Of a DNA stretch of 64,000 nucleotides, positions 46,375 through 57,132 are shown piece by piece. The DNA is from Buddleja alternifolia (lineage: Eukaryota > Streptophyta > Magnoliopsida > Lamiales > Scrophulariaceae). The DNA lies in NCBI GenBank assembly GCA_019426215.1, contig CM033402.1:19845104-19909103 (forward strand), given 5' to 3'. Each line of letters begins with the position of its first letter. Position 1 is the stretch's first letter. A model generated the notes under the pieces. The model had not been told where the DNA came from. It made no database searches and worked only from the letters and a program-made list of their open reading frames with translations. A program made the position numbers and the translations under genes.

Positions 46375-47655
46375 ATGAATGTCAGCCAGACCCGACCTAG
46401 GAAGGAAATACAGTTCAGACCTGAAGACGCCCAAGCCATACAGACACCCCACTGCGACGCATTGGTAATAACTGCTGTCATAGCAAACTATGATGTACAA
46501 AGAATCTTTGTTGACACCGGCAGCTCGGTAGACATCCTCTTCTACCAAGCATTCGAGCAAATGAATCTGGGAATTAGCAAATTGGAGGCCGTGCGCACTG
46601 CGTTGTTTGGATTCTCAGGGGAAGCGGTGAGACCCATGGGTATTGTTTTATTACCCCTCTCCTTAGGCGAAGGATTTAACAAAGTGACAAAGCTGACCAA
46701 ATTCTTGGTCGTGGACACCCCCTCGGCCTACAATGTGATACTAGGTAGACCGACGCTAGTTCTATTTGAGGCAGTAGTCTCGATACCACATATGAAGATC
46801 AAATTCCCAGCACTCAACGGAGTGGGGGAGGTATCTGGCAACCAGCACCAATCTAAGAAATGTTACCTGGCCTCTATCAAACAAGGAGAAAAACCCAATG
46901 AAGAAAGGAAGCGTAAGCCCGAACCTATGAAGGTAGAAGATAAAGAGAGCGCTAAGAAAATAGTACCATCGTATGTGGAGCCGGTAGGTGAACTGATGAG
47001 CATAGAGCTCGCACCTGGAGACAAAGAGAAGATAATCAAGATAGGATCACACTTGAGTCCCGACCTGAAAGAGGAACTGATAACCATACTAAGGCAACAC
47101 GCGGATGTCTTTTCCTGGTCCGCAAATGACTTGGTAGGAATTGCACCAACAGTCATACAGCATCACCTGAACGTAGATCCAAGTGTAAGACCGATCATTC
47201 AAAAGAAAAGACACTTCGGCCCGGAGAAAGATGCCATCATCAAAGCTGAAATCGATAAACTACTTAAATCTAAGCACCTTGCAGAAATACAGTTCCCGGA
47301 ATGGATATCCAACGTAGTCCTAGTACCAAAGGCAGGGCAAAAGTGGAGAATGTGCATTGACTTTTGCGACCTGAACAATGCTTGTCCTAAGGATCATTAT
47401 CCCCTACCTAGGATCGACCAATTGGTTGATGCTACAGCGGGGTACGAATTACTAAGCACTATGGATGCGCAGAGCGGGTATCATCAGATACCCTTGGCTG
47501 AGGAAGACCAAAGGAAGGTCAGCTTCATCACCTCCTTCGGCATCTTCTGCTACATAGTCATGCCCTTCGGCTTAAAGAATGTCGGAGCTACATACCAAAG
47601 ACTGGTGGACGTGATGTTCCAAGAGCAGAGGGGAAAGAATACCGAAGTATCGTAG
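46375..47655 (+). pseudogene. Element D: protease and RT up to the catalytic motif
   Basis: The frame is the same as gag, after a short gap with one stop. The aspartic protease core is FVDTGSSVDILFYQAFEQMN (near 46508-46567), with YNVILGRPTL further on (near 46730). RT starts after a linker: LNVDPSVRPIIQKKRHFGPE, WRMCIDFCDLNNACPKDHYP, LSTMDAQSGYHQIPLAEEDQ and IVMPFGLKNVGATYQRLVDV. The frame is lost at about 47650, inside the YVDD catalytic motif, by one missing base, and reaches TAG at 47653-47655. RT activity is therefore lost. Confidence 0.93.
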
Positions 47656-48070
47656 ACGACATGGTGGTTAAAAGTCGCATCACTGGTACCCATGTACAGG
47701 ACCTACAAGAGACCTTTGAAACACTTCAAAGATATGGGATGAAGTTGAACCCGGCCAAATGTGCATTTGGAATCAAGGGAGGAAAGTTTCTAGGGTACAT
47801 GGTAACGGAGAGGGCATAGAGGCTAATCCCGCAAAGATCAAGGTTATCCAAGATATGGTAGCACCTAGGAACATGAACGAAGTACAAAGGTTAAACGGGA
47901 GAATCACAGCCTTAAGTTGCTTCATATCCAAATCCGCGGAGAAAAGCTTACCGTTTTTCAAGATCCTAAGGAAAGTTGATAACTTTAGCTGGACTACTGA
48001 ATGCCAGAAAGCTTTCGAAGACCTCAAGACATACCTGAGTAAGGTGCCGTTATTAACCAAACCTGTATAG
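47656..48070 (+). pseudogene. Element D: rest of RT (two frames)
   Basis: From 47652 the reading continues in a new frame as VDDMVVKSRITGTHVQDLQE and GGKFLGYMVTERA, then TAG near 47818. It shifts again by one base near 47810 and goes on as IEANPAKIKVIQDM, MNEVQRLNGRITALSCFISK and WTTECQKAFEDLKTYLSKVP, with TAG at 48068-48070. These are the thumb and connection parts of Gypsy RT. Both frame changes are single-base losses. Confidence 0.9.
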
Positions 48071-48835
48071 GGCCAGCCCCTGGTAGTCTACATAGCTGTG
48101 GCTGACCGAGCTGTCAGCACAGTCCTAGTTCGAAAAGAGGATAAGACGAAGAAGCCTGTATATTACGTCAGCAAAGTCCTCACGGACGTTGAGTCTCGAT
48201 ACTCGGAGGTGGAGAAAACGGCATTGGCGCTGGCTATCACCGCAAGGAGACTCAAGCCTTACTTCCTAACATACAAAATCATCGTGAAAACCAGTCAACC
48301 ACTTAAGACTGTGCTGGGAAAGGCTGGAATGTCAGGTCGACTCGTCAAATGGGCTGTAGAGCTTGGGGAATTTGAGATAGACTATACATCCCGAGCTACG
48401 ATTAAGGCCCAGGTCCTGGCAGACTTTGTCACAGAAATGGCTCGACCTGAACAAGAGAAGGAAGAAGAGGAAAAGGTGTGGCTCTTACATGTAGACGGAT
48501 CCTCCACGCAAAGTGGGAGTGGGGCAGGCGTAGTACTCACCACACCTGAGGGAGATCAGCTAGAATATGCCATCAAATTCGAATTTAAAGCAAGCAACAA
48601 CGAAGCGGAATACGAAACATTCATCATAGGGCTTAAAATGGCAATCAGGGGAGGAGCCAAGAGCTTGATAGTATACTCAGATTCGCAACTGGTTACCAAA
48701 CAAATCGAAGGAGCCTATGAAGCCAAGGAAAAGAGGAGGGTGAAGTACCTAAAAACCATAGAGGCACTGTGAGGACACTTCCACAAATTAGAAATTCATC
48801 AAATACCCTGAGCTAAAAACACCAAAGCTGACTAC
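48071..48835 (+). pseudogene. Element D: RNase H and second archaeal-type RNase H
   Basis: The frame is the same as the end of RT. The first RNase H is at 48071-48460: LVVYIAVADRAVSTVLVRKE, KPVYYVSKVLTDVESRYSEV and KALALAITARRL-like sequence. Its first catalytic Asp (normally DAS) is not seen, only AVADR, so this copy is degenerate. The second domain, 48470-48770, has LLHVDGSSTQSGSGAGVVL, SNNEAEYETFIIGLKMAIRG and LIVYSDSQLVTKQIEGAYEA. Its D, E and D positions look intact, as in the archaeal-type RNase H of Tat elements. TGA stops are at 48770 and near 48810, before TKADYMSKL. Confidence 0.9.
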
Positions 48836-50300
48836 ATGTCCAAGCTGGTTAGCTCAGTCGCTGACTATCAAACCCGGAGTATTACCATTCAAGCTCTAAC
48901 CAAACCTAGCACTGAGCAAGAAATCTTACAGATAGAAGAAGGTGAAGATTGGAGAATGGAGATAATTCAGTATCTCACAAAGGGAACACTACCTGAAGAA
49001 AAGAAGAAGCGACAACAGTTAGAGACCCGATCTACCAGGTTCGTCATGATCGATGATGTGCTATACAAGAAGTTATTCGTACATCCCCACCCGAGGTGTA
49101 CTTCGAAAGAAGAAGGAGATTATATATTAAGAGAAATACATGAAGGAGATTGAGGCAGCCACATAGGTGGAGCAGCCCTAGCTGGGAAAACAGTAAAGGC
49201 TGGTTACTTTTGGTCAACCCTGAAGGAGGATGCAACCAACCTGGTAAAAAAATGTGAGCAATGCCAGAAACACGCCGGTATCATTCATCAGCCGGCGGAA
49301 GCGATGCGCTCCATGAGTGTCCCTTGTCCCTTCGCCAGGTGGGGGATGGACATTGTGGGCCCATTTCCCATAGCAAAGGGCCAAAAGAAGTTCTTACTGG
49401 TGCTGGTAGATTACTTTAGCAAATGGGTAGAAGCCGAAGCCTTAGCCCGGATCACGGAAGCAGAGGTCATTCGTTTCCTTTGGAAAAACATTATCTGCAG
49501 GTTCGGCATACCCAGGGAAATCGTGGCTGATAACGGAAGACAATTCAGCGGGATCAAGCTAAGGAGGTGGTGCGAAGAATTAGGAATTCAGCAGCGGTTT
49601 AGTGCCATTGCCCACCCTCAAACAAATGGCCAGGTCGAGGTAACCAATAGAATAATAGTCCAAGGTCTAAAGACCAGGTATGTCCACTAACCATCTTGTA
49701 AAAAATCACGTTTCTTCACATTCTTGTTCTAGTCAACTTGTTTATTTCTACATCCCATTTTCTAATAAGTTCGCATGAATACCCAAACCTCGGTCATAAA
49801 GACTGGAGGGAGTGGGTGGGAATTGGGTAGAAGAATTATTACCAGTACTATGGTCGTATCGTACTACCCCAAAATCCACTACGGGTGAAAGCCCATTTCA
49901 TTTAGTGTATGGAGCCGAGGCCGTCATACCCACGGAGATCAGAGGGCAATCCCATCAGGTAAGATACTTCGAGCCGGAGCAAAACAAAGAAAGACTAAAG
50001 GAGGAGCTGGAGTTAGTCAACGAAGTCAGAGATAGGGCATGCTTAAGGATCGAACAACACAAGCAGTGTATCATGAAGGCTCAAAGAGCAAAGGTGAAGG
50101 CCAGATCTGTCCAGGTGGGGGATCTGGTTCTGAAGAGGGCAGATGCAGTGCGAACGGTGAAGAAATTGGACCCTAATTGGGAGGGCCCGTACAAGGTTAC
50201 CAAAGTGTTAGCTGGAGGAGCGTACGAGCTGGAAGATGGGGAGGGCAGGCCACTTCCTCGCCCACGGAATATACAAAACCTAAAGAAGTTTTACGTGTAA
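48836..50300 (+). pseudogene. Element D: integrase with candidate intron
   Basis: Integrase zinc region: ILREIHEGD, stop at 49151, GSHIGGAALAGKTVKAGYFW and KKCEQCQKHA. Core: ARWGMDIVGPFPIAKGQKKF (first Asp), REIVADNGRQFSGIKLRRWC (second Asp) and HPQTNGQVEVTNRIIVQGLK (Glu). At 49677 it is interrupted by 124 bases bounded by GT and AG (49678-49801). The coding sequence resumes after it with GGNWVEELLPVLWSYRTTPK and SPFHLVYGAEAVIPTEI, and ends with a C-terminal domain (VGDLVLKRAD, WEGPYKVTKVLAGGAYELED) and TAA at 50298-50300. Apart from the stop at 49151, the integrase is complete. Confidence 0.92.
49678..49801 (+). other. Candidate 124-base intron in D's integrase
   Basis: The left junction is AAGACCAG|GTATGT, matching the plant 5' splice consensus AG|GTATGT. 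The right junction is CATAAAG|ACTGGAGGG, with AG at the end. The interior is T-rich (49705-49772), with a CTAAT branch-like sequence near 49771. The upstream frame (codons starting at positions with remainder 2 modulo 3) and the downstream frame (remainder 0) join in phase when it is removed. It contains stops in the upstream frame. A simple insertion would rarely begin and end like this, but without RNA data it stays a prediction. Confidence 0.6.
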
Positions 50301-51910
50301 CCTCGAGGGTTGCACTATTCCTTTTATGTCCATTTTTAATATCTTTTGTGTCATTTCGTGTCATGTGAAGAACTCAAGTTTTCCTAATAATCCTTTTTGG
50401 AGGTTGTGGATGTTATGATTTTCAGGTGTGGCCTAGAGATTGTAAAGCCTTCTTTGCAGGGCCGCATGCAAAGCTCCCATAACGTAGTAAGATTTTATTT
50501 TTTCAAAATTTTGAGATTGAGTTGTGCCTATATGTAAAATATGTATGATGAATTGTGAAGTAAAGGGTAGCTGGTGAAGTGGAGGTAGCCGGAGGTTAGG
50601 ATTGTACCATCTGGGTGGGGACTCGGATCTGTCTAGGTAGGGATAATTCACCTACAGATCAAACGGTCTCCAGGCTAGGGAGAAATAAGGAGGGGTAGGT
50701 CCTCGGGAACATCTATGGGCCTACCCTAAGGAAGACCGGAGTTTGGAGTGACAAGGAGGAAGGGGCAGTCATAAGGTTGGAGAAATAATAAGGGGGGAAG
50801 GTACGGAGAATGTGGGACATAAGGAAGGATACCTTCAGTATGGGCTGGCCACCCTAGCCCGTTAAGGAATATTTTGTACGGAGGGAGGAAAAAAGGGGAT
50901 ATAAGGCAGGAGATAAATGCAAGTCCCCACGATTGCATAGTTGTGGTGCAAGTCCCCACGATTGTACGCGCCTAGTGACGGGTGTTCGATCCCATGTGCA
51001 AGTCCCCACGATTGCACAGAGGTGGTACAAATCTCCACGATTGTACGCACCTGGAAAAGGGTGTTGATCCCGATGCAAGTCCCCATGATTGCATAAGAGA
51101 ATGAATGCAAGTCCCCACGATTGCATAAGAGAAAGAATGTGAATGCAAGTCCCCATGATTGCACAGTGATAGTGCAAGTCCCCACGATTGCACGTGTCAA
51201 GAAGTTACTAAGAAATTGACGGAGATGGTGATGCAAGTCCCCACGATTGTAAAAATTTGTGGACCACCTGACCCAGCTGGGGCTATAGCTCAGCGTAAGT
51301 CTGGTGGGTACCACCTGAGAACTAATGCATTTTTGCTTTTGCTTTTCTGTGAGGAATGTTAGATAAAAGATCCTACCCAGATTCTCTGAGGACATGTTTG
51401 TATTAACAAGAAGGAAGGTACGGTTGTAATATTCTCATCGAGGTATGGCGTGATAACCTAATCCGTTGTTTGTCGTGATTATCTCGTGGTAATTCAATTA
51501 GATAATTCCTTGGTCGAATTCGTGCAAACAATTACTCTTAAGCTTTTCTTTTACAAGATATAGCAGGTACACCACATGCAAGATGAACTTCACACATCTC
51601 GAAACAATGTAAGTAAACATGTTCGGTATATAAAACAAAATACGCGCACCAAAACATCAAAATGCAGGTAAAAAAGCAAGAAGTACGAGTCTAACTTAAC
51701 ATGCATAATAGAAGATGTCAACAGCCCAAGCCTGGGCAGGGATAGCAAAACGAGCAAGAGTTTGTCCAAAGGCAACGCTGGCCCATCAAACAAAAATAAA
51801 AAGGTGTTCCGAAATACTAGGGCTACATATGCCCATCAAAAACCAAGTCTTAAAAAGGAAAAACATCAAATTTTTCAAGGCTTCTCGAGGGGAGCAACCT
51901 GGGCGTCAAC
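50301..51910 (+). other. Element D: 3' non-coding region
   Basis: Downstream of integrase there is no coding sequence on the plus strand. It holds the nine-copy 20-bp repeat array (50918-51251). The rest shows nothing further that I recognise. Long, variable 3' regions with tandem repeats are known for Tat and Ogre elements. Confidence 0.75.
50918..51251. repeat. Nine copies of a 20-bp quasi-palindrome
   Basis: TGCAAGTCCCCACGATTGCA and close variants occur at 50918, 50947, 50997, 51026, 51074, 51106, 51144, 51173 and 51232, with starts 28-59 bases apart. Differences are few: CACGATTGTA endings, CATGATT in two, and TACAAATCTCCACGATTGTA once. The outer five bases, TGCAA and TTGCA, are inverted repeats of each other. 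The spacers partly repeat too (CGCGCCTAGTGACGGGTGTT and CGCACCTGGAAAAGGGTGTT). Confidence 0.95.
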
Positions 51911-52532
51911 TCACACACCACCTGGAACATCGGCCTCAGCTGGAGCCTTGACACCATCTACCGGCAGATCAGGCGACTCGACAACTGGCTGATCTGCAGT
52001 TGGAGGAGGGGATGGACCTGAAGAAGCCGGATCTGAAGCAGCCATGGCATCAAGGAGACCTGTGTCACAATTTAGGAAATTCGCGGAGACCCCTTCTAGA
52101 GAAAAGCCCTTCGCCTTGAATTGAGCAACACATCCTTCAAAACCTTTGACAAAGAACCCAAAGATTTTGTCGTCAGTGAGGCGCTCAAATTCCTTAGAAG
52201 CTAGAAAGTCAGCCTTAAACTTGGCAACCAAGACCTGGCCCTCTTCAGATGAAGGCAACTCGGCTATCCAGGTCTCGTGTGCCTTGAGTAGAGTGCCTTT
52301 CAGGGTAGCATCATGAGCAATCTCCATGTCTGAGAGGGTCGCCTCCAAATCCACCTTCTCGGCAAGAAGCTTGTTAAAGTCCTTTTGAAGAGCCTTCAAC
52401 TCCTTGTCCTTGCTGGAGCAATAATCCTGGACCTTTTTGAGTTGTTCCTGGGCTCAGTTAAACCTCTTCTGCAGATCCTCCACCTCTGTGCCCTTGTAGG
52501 CATGCAGCAAGACTTGACCAGCCAATAGCATA
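51911..52532 (-). pseudogene. Antisense ORF of element D, coiled-coil-like, cut by E
   Basis: It lies on the strand opposite to D's gag-pol. The minus-strand frame from 52532 reads MLLAGQVLLHAYKGTEVEDL, a stop (TGA) after RFN near 52455, then LKALQKDFNKLLAEKVDLEA, TLKGTLLKAHETWIAELPSS and ERLTDDKIFGFFVKGFEGCV, ending PVVESPDLPVDGVKAPAEAD with the stop at 51911. The heptad pattern and charged leucine-rich sequence indicate a coiled-coil. Antisense ORFs between pol and the 3' LTR are known for some Tat-lineage elements (for example Grande and Retand); their function is unknown. The 5' part of this ORF lies beyond E, off the window. Confidence 0.75.
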
Positions 52533-54191
52533 TGACACGCTAAAATCTAACGTGCTATGATAGCAAGTGCACTAGACGTATGTAGTAATAAGTGGACCAA
52601 AAGTCCGGGTTGTCGAACCACGGAAACTTGAATTTTAGTTTATGATTAATGAAAATGAACAAAAGTAGATTGCAATAAAACGAGTAAGCAATTAACGAAC
52701 CAAAGAGAAACGTACTATAGATTTAATCTCACGTATGATAAAATGACTAAGACACATGCTACAACCGAATCTACTCGTCAATATAAATGAGCTACTCTTC
52801 GAATTATTAGACTCCTATTGCTTTGGTGGAAACTCCTAAATTAACTATTACCCGATGTCTCGGCACATAATAATCCTATGATTAATTGACGGTTCTCTAA
52901 ATATGTCTATCCGAGAATCTAATCAAAAATCACGCATTAACGTTCTAGAGCTTCCCCGAACGAATCCGGCTAACAACACCCGGGAATCTTTACCTATTTC
53001 TAGGGCAATCCCTCATTTGTTTCGGATGATGTGTTAATTCTCTTGCACCCTAATCTATTTTCTCTCGAACAACTAGATTAGGCAAGATAGCAAGCATATG
53101 GTGATCAAACACATGATTGGAATAAAAGCATAGAATTAACACACAAAGCAATAGGAGTATTAATACAAAGAGCAACTTCACATATATTGATTCATAAATT
53201 TGGCCTTCACATGGCCTTAGTTCTACAATATTAGCCTCTCATCAAAGCCTTAAGAAAATCTAATACAAACATATACATACTCATGGAAATAAACATGTAA
53301 ATGCAAATAATTAAAACTCCCTCAATTGATTGATGATGGATCTTTGCTCTCTTGATCTTCAATCCTTAGCTCTTCTCTCTTTGTTCCCCTCCAAAAGTGA
53401 TGAAGAAATGGTGATGAGTGAAAAGTGATGGCCAAAATGCCTCCCTCTCTCTCCTCCTCCCCAAGATGTCTCGGTCAATTGCTCCCTAAAATGCCTTAAG
53501 AAGACCACCACCAATCAGCTCCTAGTGTGTGCCCCCCCCCTAGTGTGTCCTCCACTACTCTTAAAGTGAGTAGTATAAAATTCCCTAAAGTAGATCTAGT
53601 AAGAAACATACTTATGACATCCCTCTCATACATGTGATGACCTCTTGGCTTTAAATGTTCCATTCCCCCATCAAATGATGATCTTTTGGCTGAAAGGAAT
53701 CAAATCTCGGATGTGGCCACGCCTAGGCGCGGGAATTATGGCGCTCGGGCGCCGTCAGCAGAATGTTGGGAGTATTTGCCTCTGTCTGGTGCAGTAATTG
53801 TATTTCCTTCATAACTCTCTCCAAACAACTCCGATTTGGATGATTCAAGTCCTCATTTGAAGCTAACACATATTTCTACAACTTTGTAGAAGGAAACTTC
53901 ATCCAATTCGGTCTCTAAACGTACGTAAAAAGCGCTCAAACGTGGAAAGTGGTGTAGATACGGCGCCCGGGAGTGGGCAAGATGGCGCCTAGGCGTAGGG
54001 GTGCATAGCAATTTGGCCTAAACTTGTTTTATACGTCATTTTTCATCCCGTTCTTTGATTGTATCCATTTAAAACCTGAAATCACTTAATGCACGAATTA
54101 AACGCACATGTGGCAAGAATCAAGCGATAAATGAACCTAAGACATAAACGCAAAGGGGCTTAAAAACACGTAAAAATGCCTCTTATCAACA
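52533..54191 (-). mobile_element. 3' LTR of element E
   Basis: 1659 bases; plus-strand ends TGACACGCTAAAATC and ...CTCTTATCAACA. It holds GC-rich motifs at 53720-53731 (CGCCTAGGCGCG), 53740-53753 (GGCGCTCGGGCGCC), 53962-53971 and 53984-53996. The part present in the 5' LTR (63823-64000) matches 52533-52710 except for AATCT versus AGCT-type changes near the start. Confidence 0.92.
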
Positions 54192-54204
54192 CCCCCACAC
54201 TTAT
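54192..54204 (-). promoter_or_regulatory. Polypurine tract of element E
   Basis: The minus strand reads ATAAGTGTGGGGG directly before the 3' LTR start TGTTGATAAGAGG. It is the expected primer site for plus-strand DNA synthesis. Confidence 0.85.
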
Positions 54205-55813
54205 CAATTGATCGTCCTCGAGCAATAAGAGTTTTAAGATAAGGAAACATCATCAATCAAATAGAGAAACAAAAAGAAAACTACCTAACTCACTTTCGTG
54301 GAGTAAACGGTTGCATTTAGCGAATGCAACAAGCCTTTGAACCTTTTAGTTACCTCAAAGGACGAGTTATAGTCTCGTGAGGGTTTGCAGACGATATACC
54401 CACAAAATCGAAAGATTTTCAACCACGATCACTCAACGTAAATTACAATGATTAATAGCACACAATGGTATGAATTCATCTGTTTAAGCTCATATTACAA
54501 ATATATACACATCACACATTTGCTCATGTTACGCCTTAACATTGAAAAGATCATCCTAAGGGTGTAGTGTAATAAATCTCAAGTATTATAGTCAAGTGGC
54601 ATTCTTACCACTTTTCAAACATTAACCCCATATTTATCAACTTTTGATTATTCACATGGTACGAGAATTGAATACAACTTCATAGCCACTTAAAAATTCA
54701 TCACTTCATTCCACTTTCGGATTTATCTTATGCACTTTCAACTCGAAACATTAGAGGCTAGACCATGTGCAATGTTTGATCCTCTTAGGCTTTCTATGAC
54801 ACCCGTGTAACGAGTTTTAGGCCAATAACTCCTAAACCAGATGGCTTTAGGGTATCAAATGTGGAGACATTCCTAAGGGCTTAATCGCTCGAGTGTTAAA
54901 GGCCACAAAATCAAACTAGGTCCTTATTCACTTAACACTTGCATTGGCTTGAGCTTAGCTCAAATTAGCAAAATAGTACAGTATTCTAGGCATGGTGCTC
55001 TTCGCCCCCAGTATCTATTAAGCCTGACTTTTTCAGTCATACCAATGTTCAACCTCTTTTTATTATTATTAAGCACACGAAGTTAACGTTCTCAACTCAT
55101 AACACATGTGAAAATTCTAAGTTGATATTTCCGGGATCAAGCCTTTAAGTGTTTCAAAATGATTGCCCACTCAACTCCTCTACCTTCGATTTAGGTGCAT
55201 ATGTGAATCATCTTAAGGTTAATCTAGTCTAGTTAGGATCCCATAAGCAAGGAACGATGTGTATAGCCATTAAAAACCAAATTGATAGAGAAAACATACC
55301 ATGTATTCAAATTAACCATACTCAATGCCTCAAGTGAAGGGTTGAAATTCTATCCAAAAAAAAAATTAAAATTGCACACATTTCACATGTAGAGGTACAG
55401 CACCCCCCAAACTTGGACCGAAATATGTAAAACATGAATCAACATGACTATAATGGATCTAGTATACCCCCCCAAACTTATCATGAACATTGTCCCCAAT
55501 GTTTGAAAAAGAGAAGGGCAAAGTACACGTCACCATAGGGAAGCTAAAAAGCAAACCCGAGTCCACTTAAGGCAATCAAGTCCACGGATGGCAATCACTG
55601 TGTCGATCACTACATAGGTAAACAAATGCTAGCCATACAGAGCATCAAACATTGGATAGAATAGAATAAAACAAAACGAGACAAACAAAAATGAGAAACA
55701 TGCATGGAAAGAAAACATCAAGCATCCAAACATAAAACATAAAATATCCAACATCCCAACAAAAGATATCCAAAAACGAAAAGAAACATGCATGGAAATA
55801 AAACAAGAAAAGC
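54205..55813 (-). other. Element E: non-coding 3' region with purine tracts
   Basis: No ORF is recognisable. Two more purine tracts resemble the polypurine tract: AAGTTTGGGGGG (complement of 55403-55414) and ATAAGTTTGGGGGGG (complement of 55467-55481). The rest is AT-rich. Confidence 0.7.
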
Positions 55814-57132
55814 CTAATCGGTGGTGCCAAAACGGTCAATGTAATCCTCATCCTCTCCGCCGAGATCATCCAAATCAATCAACGGGCTACCCTCATCATT
55901 ATGAACCTCATCATCACCTCCTTCAGGAACGAGAGCACCTGACTCGTGCATATCTGCGGGCTGCTGAGGTGGGGGGTGCGGGTAAGGTGGAGGAGCAGAA
56001 TAATCAAACGGCCCCCAACCGACAAACGCATCATGCTCTACAAAAAGCTGACGGAAATAAGCACAAGTGTCGGACATGACCACCCTCATCTCATCTCGCA
56101 ACTCCTCCCTCAATTCATCTTTAATTGTCTAATGGCGGCGGCATCCATAGGTGGAAACTGTGGGGAGCTAGTAGACCGGGATGAAGACGGGCGAGGCCTC
56201 TTGGAAGTAGCTGGTGGTGGAGGAGCCTGGGAGTCGTCATCTACCACGGTGAGATAAGAACCAGGAAGCTCAGTACGCTCCATAGGAAATGTGGGAACCT
56301 TAGCCGCCTTGCATAAAGCTGTGATCAGTGACGGGAGAATGATGGGAATCTTCCGAGTGGGACCTTCTCCCTTTTGCTTAGCCAATTCTTTGTTAATCAA
56401 CGGCCCTAACTCACTCTTCAACTTCCTAAAGTGGTCCGTCAAAGACTTGTGGATTACCCGGGCAAAGTCCACAGCTTTCTTGGACATAATAGCGTAGATG
56501 AGGGTGGCCCGTTCCTTGTTTGCCTCTGATCGATTGGTACTCGGTATTAAATTGAATCGGATGAAGTCGAGCCAGAAAGCAGCCTCGGGTAATAGAGCCC
56601 TACGGGGGACATGAGCTTCTCCGGGTACCCATTCCCACCCCTCTCGGCCAATAACCTGCAAAATATCCGACAGGCTAACTCGGAGGCGCCCTGCATTGTA
56701 AAGAGTGGTGAACTCGCATGTCTGAGGGGTCGGGGTGCCTATGCTCTCCCTAATCTGTCTCAACTCATAATTGACATGTTTGCCCCGGACCAAAAGGGTA
56801 GTCCCCAGCCATCCTCGTGTCTCAATCTCATCATAAACCCCGGAGCTGAAGAATTCCAGAACCCAAGGAAGATGAATGGCCTCGGGCTTTTGACAGAAAA
56901 ACTGTAAGCGATGAAACTGTATCAATTTGTGCACAGAGGGCTGTCCCCGGGTGGTTAAATAGTGCTCCTTAATAAAGGTGCGGGGGGTGCTCAAACTCTG
57001 ACACATAATTTGGACTTGGGGGTTTTCAAAACGGGTATTATCGGGAGTCTCAGACTCATTAGAGGAACCCTCACCCACTTTTTTCTTACCCTTGGACGGT
57101 CTGTTGGTAGTTCTCGTCATTTGCAACAACAA
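55814..57132 (-). pseudogene. Element E: env-position ORF, one frameshift
   Basis: It lies downstream of pol, on the same strand, where Athila elements carry an extra ORF. The N-terminal ORF (57132-56110) reads MTRTTNRPSKGKKKVGEG, QFFCQKPEAIHLPWVLEFFS, YELRQIRESIGTPTPQTCEF and SEANKERATLIYAIMSKKAV. This type of sequence is annotated in databases as a putative plant transposon protein. At 56110-56112 it hits TGA. In a neighbouring frame the sequence continues as RDEMRVVMSDTCAYFRQL, then a Pro-rich part and an acidic end, stopping at 55814. I infer that one base change broke a single ORF of about 440 codons. I see no clear signal peptide or membrane segment, so 'env' describes only its position. 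Confidence 0.82.

Noticed and set aside
50918..51251. Array of short repeats with unequal spacers, CRISPR-like at first glance
   Set aside because: It lies in the 3' region of a plant Gypsy element, the repeats are 20 bases with spacers from about 6 to 39 bases, the spacers partly repeat each other, and no cas genes exist here.
50862..51395. Minus-strand ORFs with repeated NRGDLH and IVGTC peptides
   Set aside because: These are the translation of the 20-bp repeat array in different frames; the repetition is at DNA level and there is no other sign of coding.
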